Position numbers and translations under genes: made by a program. Shown one piece after another: positions 1 to 5,987 of a stretch of 8,753 nt of DNA. The notes beneath the pieces were generated by a model. The model saw nothing but the letters and a program-made list of their open reading frames with translations. It was not told where the DNA came from and did no database searches. Origin of the DNA: Phycisphaerae bacterium (GTDB taxonomy: Bacteria; Planctomycetota; Phycisphaerae; Phycisphaerales; SM1A02); contig NZFT01000039.1 in assembly GCA_002690755.1 (NCBI GenBank), forward strand, positions 24,049-32,801. Reading direction: 5' to 3'. Each line of letters opens with the position of its first letter. Within the stretch, counting starts at the first letter, position 1.

Positions 1-548
1 CCGCGAAGCGTCAGGATCATCAGCGGATCCGATTCCATCCGTTCCGCGACCAGGTAGAGCACCGCGACCGCGTGTCGGCAGAATTCCACCCCGCAATCGC
101 ACTTCACCGTGACCTGCGCGGGATCGGGCAGGAGCGTGAGCCCCGCCGCGGCGAAGGGCTCCGCGATCTCCGCCGAGATGTCGCCGGAGACGAGCTTCGC
201 GGTGTACTTGGCCTCCCGGGCCATCGAGTTCACGATCCGGTCCCAGTCCTCGCGGCCGATCGGCTCGAATTCGATGCGGACCTCGAACGGTCGCGGCGCG
301 GTGTCCTGCACCGTCGCAGTGATCCGCCCCGGCTCGACGTTGAGCAGCACGGTCTGGCCGCGCCGAGCGAAGTCGAGGCCCTCGGATCGGGCCGCGTCTC
401 CGTAAGGCGTCAGAAGTCGGTCGAGCCAGGCGCCCGCCGGCCAGTTGAAGCGGACCTCCTCGTCCTTGGTTCGCAGGCGAATGCCGTTGCGCACCTTCCG
501 AGGCGTGTCGTACTTCCGGCGGAATCCTTCGTCGCGACTGGTGATCAC
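1..548 (-). CDS. SWIM zinc-finger protein, C-terminus cut by window edge
   Basis: Reverse-strand translation from a GTG at 548-546 stays open to the left edge: 182 full codons. The first ~145 residues are a conserved-looking but unnamed domain (start ITSRDEGFRRKYDTPRKV). Residues 150-159 read CDCGVEFCRH, giving the CxC...CxH zinc ligands Cys150, Cys152, Cys157 and His159 of a SWIM finger, followed by the typical helix AVAVLYLVAERM. SWIM fingers are known as DNA- or protein-binding modules, and in bacteria they are often encoded beside SNF2 ATPases. The start overlaps the upstream SNF2 stop by 4 bp (GTGA), and an excellent AGGAGG lies 7 nt before it, so GTG is well supported. The product is probably a cytoplasmic partner of the SNF2 ATPase, for example in nucleic-acid binding; that role is inferred. 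The gene is incomplete here, and the missing part lies left of the window. Confidence 0.9.
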   Translation of the reverse strand, partial: MITSRDEGFRRKYDTPRKVRNGIRLRTKDEEVRFNWPAGAWLDRLLTPYGDAARSEGLDFARRGQTVLLNVEPGRITATVQDTAPRPFEVRIEFEPIGREDWDRIVNSMAREAKYTAKLVSGDISAEIAEPFAAAGLTLLPDPAQVTVKCDCGVEFCRHAVAVLYLVAERMESDPLMILTLR

Positions 549-3500
549 GCGTCCTCCTCCTCGTCGACCGCGGTCTCGCGAAGTGCGAGAACGTCTCGAA
601 GCTGGTTGGAACTGAGTTCGGTGAGCCACGATTCGCCGGCGCCGATGATCCGGCGGGCGAGGTCGGTCTTCTGCTCGATCATCTGGTCGATCCGCTCTTC
701 GAGCGTGCCCGACGTGATCATCTTGTGGACGTTCACGGTCCGGGTCTGTCCGATGCGGAACGCCCGGTCGGTCGCCTGGTTCTCGACCGCGGGGTTCCAC
801 CAGCGGTCGAAGTGGATGACGTGATTCGCACTGGTCAGGTTCACGCCGACGCCGCCGGCCTTCAGCGAGAGGATGAAGATCGGCGCCGCTTCGCCGTTCT
901 GGAAGCGTTCGATCATCTGATCTCGACGACCCTGCGGCGTGCCGCCGTGCAGGAAGAGCGGCTCCATGTCGAATTCCTGGCGGAGAATCGTCGTAAGCAG
1001 ATGGCCCATCTGGCGGAACTGGGTGAAGATCAACGCCTGATCCTCCGCGGCCATGACCTCTTCGAGGATCTCGACGAGACGGATGCTCTTGCCGGATCGC
1101 TGGCTCAGGCGTTCGCCCTTCCTCGGGGCGAGATCCGTCTCCCGGAGGAAGTGCGCGGGGTGGTTGCAGATCTGCTTCAGTCGCACGAGGCCGGAGAGCA
1201 CGAGTCCACGGCGACGGATGCCCGTCGCCTCGTCGACCTTGCGGAGCATGTCCTGGACGACGGTGTCGTAGAGCTTGGCCTGCTCGATGGTGAGCTGGAC
1301 ATGCTGCCGGTTCTCGACCAGCGGCGGAAGATCGTCGGCCACGCCGTCGTCGGTCTTGAGTCGTCGAAGGACGAAGGGGCCGACCAGATGTCGGAGGCGT
1401 TCGGCGCGGCGTTCGTCGCGGTGACGCTCGATGGGGATCGCGAAGCGTCGGCGGAAGTCGCCTTGCGGACCGAGGAAGCCCGGCAGGCAGAACTCCATGA
1501 TCGACCAGAGTTCGGTCAGACGATTCTCGACCGGGGTACCGGTCAGGGCGATGCGGTGCCGGCTCTGGATCGACCGGATCGCGGTCGCCTGCTTGGTCGG
1601 CGGGTTCTTCACGTGCTGGGCTTCGTCGAGCACCACGCGTTCCCAGTCGATGAGTTCGATCCAGGGACGATCGCGGCTGACCAGGGCGTAGGTGGTGACC
1701 ACCACGTCGCACTCGGAGACCTTCTCGACGAAACCGTCGCCCACCGGGCGATCCGGGCCGTGCTGGATGTGGACTCGGAGCTCGGGTGCGAATCGCTCGA
1801 GCTCACGCCGCCAGTTGCCGGCGACGGACATCGGGCAGACCAGGAGGGTCGGACCGACCTGGCCGGGGCGGATCTCCCGCTCGTGCTGGAGCAGCGCGAT
1901 CATCTGGATCGTCTTGCCGAGACCCATGTCGTCGGCGAGGCAGCCGCCGAGGCCGAAACGATCGAGGAACGCGAGCCAGGCGAGTCCACGCTCCTGGTAC
2001 GGCCGAAGCTTGCCGACGAAGTTCTTGGGGACCTTCACCGGGCGCGCGGAATCGTCGGGGATGCCGTCTTCGCCGAGGAGTTCCTTGATCCAGCCGTCGG
2101 TGCGGACCCCGGTGATCGGTGGCATCTCGCCGTCCTCTTCACCCACGGAAGCGAGTCGGAGCACTTCGCCGAGCGTGGCGGCGCCACCCGGGTGCTTGTC
2201 GAGGAAGACCTTGGCCCGTTCGAAGTCCTCGGATCGGATCTCGACCCAGCTGTCGCCGACCCGAACCAGGGGAACCCCGCTCTCGGCGAGTCGCCGCAGT
2301 TCCTCGAGGCCGACGTTCTGATCGCCGATCGAGATCTCCCACGAGTAATCGACGAGGCTCGAGAGTCCCATCGCCGGTGGTTTCTCGGAGTCGCCGTGCG
2401 GCTCGATGATCATCCGCACGCCGATGCGGCTCGCGGTGCTTCCCCACCAGGACGGCGAGAGGACTTCGATTCCCGCCTCCTGCAGAATCGGACGAGCCTC
2501 CTGGAGAAAGGCGTGTGCTTCCGCGGTGGACAGGTCCATGCCGGCGGGGTTGGTGCCTTCGAGCGCCCGCTTCAGATTCGGCCAGATCCGTTCGGCGCGT
2601 CCGAGTTCGGCGAGCAGGAGATCGCCGGGGGTCTCCTCGGAGCCGACGACCGAAGCGAGTCGACCACCACCGCCGTCCGCCCAGATGTCCTCGGCGTCCA
2701 CGATGATCGGCGGATCGTCGGTCACGAGCAGATGGAATCCCAGCGGCCAGAGCGCCTTCTCGATTTCTTCCGGTGACGCGTCCAGCACGCCTTCGAGCGG
2801 CTCCGTCAGCTGCAGGCAGAGCCGGACGGCCCGACCTTCGACGGGGTCGATGAGTCCGCCGAGCCAGAGCCGCATGCCGCGGCTCACGTCGACGTTGGTC
2901 TCTCGCGACGTCCCGGTGTCCCGACCGCGTCCGAGCAGTCCGCCGAGCATCGCCACCTGGTGGTCGGCCTCGGGATCCCGGTCTTCGATCGCTTCGATGT
3001 AGTCCTCGCCGACCAGTGTCTGTCGGACCAGCGCATCCACCATCGCCTCGAGCGAGGACTCGATCGCGGTCCACCGGTCGGACGTCGCGAAGTCCGTCGT
3101 CGCGATCGCCACCGCAGGCATGCCGGTCGCGAGATGTCGAAGCGGTTCGGCGAGCTCGCCATCCGCGAGCCAGGGGACCCAGCGTCCCCGAAGCGGACCA
3201 CCCTCGACCTGGATCACCGAAGGGACGAAGCGCTGGTCGACCAGCAGTTCGATCGCGAAGGTGGCGACCTCGGACCAGAATCGGATGTCGTGTCCGATCA
3301 CCAGGTGGTCGGGCGTGCGTTCGGCGATTCTCGGAAAGAACTCCACTGCGGTGCTCGCATCGATCTCGATGCAGGGCACGGCGGTCTCGGCGAGATGGAG
3401 ATCCTCGGTGTCCGGGGTGTGGACGGCGAGCCTGGTGGCCAGTGCAAGTCCGGGGACCGGCGTCTCGGTCGTCCCGCTTCGTTCGTGCGGGAGTCGAAGA

Positions 3501-3853
3501 ATCACGTCCTTCGCCGGCTTCATGCGGTCTTCGGCGAGTGTTCCTTCGAGCGCAGCGCGAAGCGTCTCACCGGAAGCGGCGAACGGGTGGTTCGTCACGG
3601 TCGCTTCGACGGTCACCACAACGCCGTCGCCCTGGCCCGAACTCGTCACCGCGTCCGCAGCCGACGTTTCGGTGGGAGCGGGGGACCGATCTTGAAGACG
3701 ATCACCCTGCTCTCCCCAGAGAAGCCAGGCGTCGTCTTTGATGACAGCGTGCAGGACGATCGTCGGGGTTCCGGGAATGACTGGCGACCTCCATGTCGCG
3801 ACGATGTGCCGCGTAACGAATCCGAGACCCGCCGTCGAGCGCGCCTCCGACAT
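545..3853 (-). CDS. SNF2-family ATPase/helicase with SNF2-associated domain
   Basis: This 1102-residue protein belongs to helicase superfamily 2, SNF2 family: ATP-driven translocases that remodel DNA-protein or RNA polymerase complexes and do not usually unwind duplexes. Seen directly: Walker A DDMGLGKT (641-648), motif II DEAQ (743-746), motif III TGTP (771-774), motif V SLKAGGVGVNLT (996-1007) and motif VI QATDRAFRIGQ (1026-1036), so both RecA lobes look intact. Residues ~460-590, starting GIEVLSPSWW, match the bacterial SNF2-associated domain (DUF3670 type) that precedes the ATPase core. The first ~450 residues are a long N-terminal extension with no motif I recognise. The C-terminus is acidic (DEEEDA). 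The ATG at 3853 lacks a clear Shine-Dalgarno. The gene overlaps the SWIM gene downstream by 4 bp, forming a two-gene operon. The tRNA-Lys lies 91 bp upstream in the same direction. The biological role (repair, transcription recycling or defence) cannot be told from the sequence. Confidence 0.95.
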   Translation of the reverse strand: MSEARSTAGLGFVTRHIVATWRSPVIPGTPTIVLHAVIKDDAWLLWGEQGDRLQDRSPAPTETSAADAVTSSGQGDGVVVTVEATVTNHPFAASGETLRAALEGTLAEDRMKPAKDVILRLPHERSGTTETPVPGLALATRLAVHTPDTEDLHLAETAVPCIEIDASTAVEFFPRIAERTPDHLVIGHDIRFWSEVATFAIELLVDQRFVPSVIQVEGGPLRGRWVPWLADGELAEPLRHLATGMPAVAIATTDFATSDRWTAIESSLEAMVDALVRQTLVGEDYIEAIEDRDPEADHQVAMLGGLLGRGRDTGTSRETNVDVSRGMRLWLGGLIDPVEGRAVRLCLQLTEPLEGVLDASPEEIEKALWPLGFHLLVTDDPPIIVDAEDIWADGGGGRLASVVGSEETPGDLLLAELGRAERIWPNLKRALEGTNPAGMDLSTAEAHAFLQEARPILQEAGIEVLSPSWWGSTASRIGVRMIIEPHGDSEKPPAMGLSSLVDYSWEISIGDQNVGLEELRRLAESGVPLVRVGDSWVEIRSEDFERAKVFLDKHPGGAATLGEVLRLASVGEEDGEMPPITGVRTDGWIKELLGEDGIPDDSARPVKVPKNFVGKLRPYQERGLAWLAFLDRFGLGGCLADDMGLGKTIQMIALLQHEREIRPGQVGPTLLVCPMSVAGNWRRELERFAPELRVHIQHGPDRPVGDGFVEKVSECDVVVTTYALVSRDRPWIELIDWERVVLDEAQHVKNPPTKQATAIRSIQSRHRIALTGTPVENRLTELWSIMEFCLPGFLGPQGDFRRRFAIPIERHRDERRAERLRHLVGPFVLRRLKTDDGVADDLPPLVENRQHVQLTIEQAKLYDTVVQDMLRKVDEATGIRRRGLVLSGLVRLKQICNHPAHFLRETDLAPRKGERLSQRSGKSIRLVEILEEVMAAEDQALIFTQFRQMGHLLTTILRQEFDMEPLFLHGGTPQGRRDQMIERFQNGEAAPIFILSLKAGGVGVNLTSANHVIHFDRWWNPAVENQATDRAFRIGQTRTVNVHKMITSGTLEERIDQMIEQKTDLARRIIGAGESWLTELSSNQLRDVLALRETAVDEEEDA
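553..562 (-). promoter_or_regulatory. Shine-Dalgarno for the SWIM gene, inside the SNF2 C-terminus
   Basis: On the minus strand this reads GAGGAGGAGG. It contains AGGAGG (561-556) with a 7-nt gap to the GTG at 548. The same bases encode the acidic tail Glu-Glu-Glu-Asp of the SNF2 protein. It settles the choice of the GTG start and implies translational coupling. Confidence 0.75.
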
Positions 3854-3873
3854 CCCACGAATTCGGACCGGTT

Positions 3874-3888
3874 CCCGTTACCGACGGG
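3874..3888. other. Small hairpin between tRNA-Lys and the SNF2 gene
   Basis: Perfect 5-bp inverted repeat CCCGT / ACGGG with a 5-nt loop. On the minus strand no run of T follows, so it is not a convincing terminator for the tRNA transcript. Confidence 0.3.
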
Positions 3889-3890
3889 GC

Positions 3891-3921
3891 CGATCACCTG
3901 TGCATCCGGTCACCGTGCATC
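3891..3921. repeat. Imperfect tandem repeat, two units of 15-16 bp
   Basis: Unit 1 (3891-3906) is CGATCACCTGTGCATC and unit 2 (3907-3921) is CGGTCACCGTGCATC. They differ by one substitution and one deleted T. The pair lies in the 91-bp gap between tRNA-Lys and the SNF2 start, ~40-70 bp upstream of that ATG. A tandem operator is possible, and so is a chance duplication. Confidence 0.5.
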
Positions 3922-3944
3922 GCGGGAAGGCACGAGACTCGGAG

Positions 3945-4017
3945 TGATTCCGCTGGGGCTCGAACCCAGGACCTGGCGATTAAAAGTCGCATGCTCTACC
4001 AACTGAGCTACGGAATC
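3945..4017 (-). tRNA. tRNA-Lys (anticodon TTT)
   Basis: On the minus strand the 73 nt fold as a standard cloverleaf. The acceptor stem GATTCCG / CGGAATC is fully paired. The D-arm is GCTC...GAGC with the AGTTGGTA loop. The anticodon loop is CTTTTAA, with TTT at 3984-3982 reading AAA and AAG. The variable loop is AGGTC, the T-arm is CTGGG TTCGAGC CCCAG, and the discriminator base is A (3945). The CCA end is not encoded (CT follows), so it must be added by nucleotidyltransferase. The top pair of the anticodon stem (27:43) is a T-C mismatch; the other four pairs are intact. It decodes lysine, and isotype assignment from the anticodon and loop is secure. Confidence 0.97.
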
Positions 4018-4028
4018 CCGAGTTCCGA

Positions 4029-4034
4029 ATTGTA
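4029..4034 (-). promoter_or_regulatory. Likely -10 box for tRNA-Lys
   Basis: On the minus strand this reads TACAAT, five of six matches to TATAAT. It sits 11 bp before the tRNA 5' end, which would give a leader of only about five nucleotides, a normal arrangement for a stable RNA. No convincing -35 element is seen 16-18 bp further upstream. Confidence 0.45.
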
Positions 4035-4105
4035 ATGGAGTCCGCGTTGAAAGTTCGCGACTCGTCGTCAGATCCGGAATTCGTCCACAGTCGGTGGGGT
4101 GACGA

Positions 4106-4126
4106 GCGATGACGAAAGTCACTCGC
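4106..4126. other. Hairpin with GAAA tetraloop
   Basis: GCGA TGAC - GAAA - GTCA C TCGC gives two 4-bp stems separated by a single bulged C and closed by a GNRA-type loop. It lies ~90 bp upstream of the tRNA on one strand and ~300 bp upstream of the lipoprotein ATG on the other. No T-run follows it on either strand, so it is not a terminator. It may be chance. Confidence 0.3.
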
Positions 4127-4367
4127 CGGGGCGCAGGAGGCCCCCGGCCGGGTCCCGGAGGTCGCCTTCTTGATCGGCCCGGAACCCTCGAGTCGACGGG
4201 GTCCGGTGACGTCCGGAACAGGAAGCCGATTCGAGGGCTCGGTGGTTATCAGACGGAAACGGGGTGGTTTCAGGGCCCGAGGGCGACGATGGGCCCGCGA
4301 ACCGGGTCCGATTTCCGGGTGCAGGATCCGCATGAAGTGATAAATCCCCAGAGTCCGGCTGAATCAC

Positions 4368-4379
4368 CCCCTCGAGGGG
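4368..4379. promoter_or_regulatory. 12-bp perfect palindrome upstream of the propeller lipoprotein
   Basis: CCCCTCGAGGGG is a perfect dyad ending 50 bp before the ATG at 4430. Its position would suit an operator or a leader structure. Nothing else in the window carries the same palindrome, so the role is a guess. Confidence 0.25.
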
Positions 4380-4429
4380 ACCGATGGCTCCTTCGCGGCA
4401 GCACGAATCGCCGCTCGGAGACCACGACC

Positions 4430-5824
4430 ATGCCCACCAAGCCTTCCCATCGTCCTGCCTCGCCCACCGCGTCTCGCGGGGTCGGCTCGCTCGTCCTGTC
4501 CGCGATCGCCGCGATCGGGACGGCGGTATTCGCCATGCAACTCGGCGGCTGCGCCACCGAAAAGGCAAACGTTGATGGCGATCTCGTCGTGGCGAACACC
4601 CCCGGATCGCCCGTCGATGCCCAATCGAGTGCCGCCTGGGCGTCACCGACCTATCGGGACGGGTGGTACGAAGACACCATCGACATCGGCTGGGAGGCAC
4701 CCGCGGCGGAGACCGCCACCCTCGCTTCGCCCACCGGCGTCAACCACGGCTGGGTCGAGGCGGATGCGTCGAACGCTCGTGGAGCTCAGGTCGCGTTCAC
4801 CGCGACCAACCGGCCGGTGGCGGATGCCACCGCCGTCCGAATGAGCATGTTCGCCGACTTCGGTGGCACCGCTCCGGAGGGTGAATGGACCGGTGGCGAA
4901 GGCAACCTGTTCCAGGTCAGTTTCGCCGCGGAAGGCGCGGACTTCGATCCCGACGTCTCCAGCGACGGCGAGTGGATCATCTTCGCGTCGACCCAGCACC
5001 GCGAGGACGCGGACATCTACCGCAAGACCATCGACGGTCGCGTCGTCACCCAGCTCACCTCCGATCCGGCCCAGGACGTGATGCCCGAGATCGCACCCGA
5101 CGGTCGCAAGGTGGTGTTCACCAGCGATCGCAACGGCAACTGGGACGTCTTCGTGATGTCCGTCGACGGTGGCCCGGCGACGCAGATCACCTTCGACGAC
5201 GCCCATGAACTCCATCCCACCTGGTCTCCCGACGGCAACAGCCTCTGCTACTGCCGGTTCAATGATCGCACCGCTCGGTGGGAACTCTGGACCGTCTCGC
5301 TCGCGCGGCCCGGCGTCCGGACCTTCGTCTGCGAGGGCATGTTCCCCCGCTGGTCGCCCGACTCGTCGACCGACCGGATCCTCTTCCAGCGTGCCCGCAA
5401 GCGAGGCAGTCAGCTCTACGGGGTCTGGACCATCGATCTCACCGAGGCGGGCGGGGTGAATCCCACCGAGGTCGTCGCCGCGGGCGACACGGCCATCATG
5501 CACCCGACCTGGTCACCCGACGGCACGCGGATCGCGTTCACGTCCGTCGACCGTCCCGAAGTGTCCGAGGACGGCATGCCCGTCGAAAGCGACATCTGGG
5601 TCATCGACGCCGACGGAATGGGACGAACCGCACTCACGTCCGGTGGATTCCGAAACATGCGACCGACCTGGGCGGCCGACGGCCGGGTCTACTTCAGCAG
5701 CAACCGAGGCGGCCTCGACGTCATCTGGGCGGTTTCGGGGGATGCCCCCGGGGTCTTCGACGCCCCTGGCTCGGTCGATCCGCAGGTGGTCGCCGGTGCC
5801 GGTGGCCAGAACGACGATCACTGA
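4430..5824 (+). CDS. Lipoprotein with TolB-like beta-propeller (PD40/WD40-like repeats)
   Basis: This 464-residue protein has a signal peptide: basic start, hydrophobic segment 18-36, then the lipobox LGGC with Cys41 as the lipidation site. It should be anchored in the envelope facing the periplasm. From ~170 onward there are about six propeller repeats with the TolB/PD40 signature: APDGRKVVFTSDRNGNWDVF (222-241), HPTWSPDGNS (262-271), FPRWSPDSS (305-313), HPTWSPDGTRIAFTS (358-372) and RPTWAADGRVYFSSNRGG (411-428). Such propellers mostly serve as protein-binding platforms. True TolB of the Tol-Pal system is a soluble periplasmic protein with a separate N-terminal domain, and no tol or pal genes are nearby, so I do not call it tolB. 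The start at 4430 is chosen because GGAG lies 9 nt upstream and the signal peptide begins there. A strong terminator follows. Binding partner unknown. Confidence 0.9.
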   Translation: MPTKPSHRPASPTASRGVGSLVLSAIAAIGTAVFAMQLGGCATEKANVDGDLVVANTPGSPVDAQSSAAWASPTYRDGWYEDTIDIGWEAPAAETATLASPTGVNHGWVEADASNARGAQVAFTATNRPVADATAVRMSMFADFGGTAPEGEWTGGEGNLFQVSFAAEGADFDPDVSSDGEWIIFASTQHREDADIYRKTIDGRVVTQLTSDPAQDVMPEIAPDGRKVVFTSDRNGNWDVFVMSVDGGPATQITFDDAHELHPTWSPDGNSLCYCRFNDRTARWELWTVSLARPGVRTFVCEGMFPRWSPDSSTDRILFQRARKRGSQLYGVWTIDLTEAGGVNPTEVVAAGDTAIMHPTWSPDGTRIAFTSVDRPEVSEDGMPVESDIWVIDADGMGRTALTSGGFRNMRPTWAADGRVYFSSNRGGLDVIWAVSGDAPGVFDAPGSVDPQVVAGAGGQNDDH

Positions 5825-5860
5825 ACCGGGACGGCTCCGGCCGCTCACCGATCCATGACT

Positions 5861-5901
5861 CCGCGGGGTCGGCCCACGAGGCCGGCCCCGCGGTCTTTTT
5901 T
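5861..5901 (+). terminator. Strong intrinsic terminator after the propeller lipoprotein
   Basis: A 14-bp stem, CCGCGGGGTCGGCC (5861-5874) against GGCCGGCCCCGCGG (5880-5893), has one G-T wobble and a 5-nt loop. It is followed by TC and six T (5896-5901). It lies 36 bp past the stop codon at 5824 and separates the two lipoprotein genes. Confidence 0.93.
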
Positions 5902-5910
5902 CGGCCGCGT

Positions 5911-5941
5911 CCCGGCCGGACGGCGGGCGTGGCCGGCCGGG
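5911..5941. repeat. 9-bp inverted repeat between the two lipoprotein genes
   Basis: CCCGGCCGG (5911-5919) is the exact reverse complement of CCGGCCGGG (5933-5941), with a 13-nt loop. It comes directly after the terminator and ~46 bp before the next ATG. No T-run follows. It could be a leader hairpin or a second, weaker stop. Confidence 0.4.
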
Positions 5942-5987
5942 GTGGGGCAGATGGGTCTTTTCTCCCGTTCCGTCGAGAGATCGGCCG

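Larger units (their letters stand above)
4018..4429. other. 412-bp non-coding stretch between divergent tRNA-Lys and the propeller lipoprotein
   Basis: No convincing gene. The plus-strand frame of the lipoprotein is open back to 4109, but the stretch before 4430 encodes Gly/Pro/Arg-rich sequence and would bury the signal peptide. The left end holds the tRNA promoter. Inverted repeats are seen at 4106-4126, 4143-4152 (CCCGGCCGGG) and 4368-4379. A weak AT-rich TGATAAAT at 4338-4345 could be a -10 region for the lipoprotein, but it has no matching -35. The stretch presumably carries that gene's promoter and a leader. Confidence 0.5.

Noticed and set aside
725..2776. 683-residue open frame on the plus strand, antisense to the SNF2 gene
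   Set aside because: The opposite strand carries full SNF2 motifs in order. The antisense frame is open only because of the GC-rich third positions, and its product shows no domain or recognisable motif.
545..3853. DISARM or another named defence system
   Set aside because: A SNF2 ATPase alone is not enough: no methyltransferase, phospholipase D, DUF1998 protein or nuclease is visible in the window.
2960..4006. 348-residue plus-strand frame ending in GLEPRTWRLKVACSTN
   Set aside because: Most is antisense to SNF2, and the tail is simply the translated complement of tRNA-Lys, a well-known source of false proteins.
3910..4122. 70-residue minus-strand frame containing SVAQLVEHATFNRQVLGSSP
   Set aside because: This is the classic spurious translation of a tRNA gene; the cloverleaf at 3945-4017 explains it.
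4109..4429. N-terminal extension of the propeller lipoprotein to an ATG at 4109
   Set aside because: It would put 107 low-complexity residues before a proper signal peptide. The ATG at 4430 has a good ribosome site and directly starts the signal sequence.
4643..5503. 286-residue minus-strand frame opposite the propeller gene
   Set aside because: It is a shadow of the TolB-like repeats on the plus strand, with no motifs of its own.
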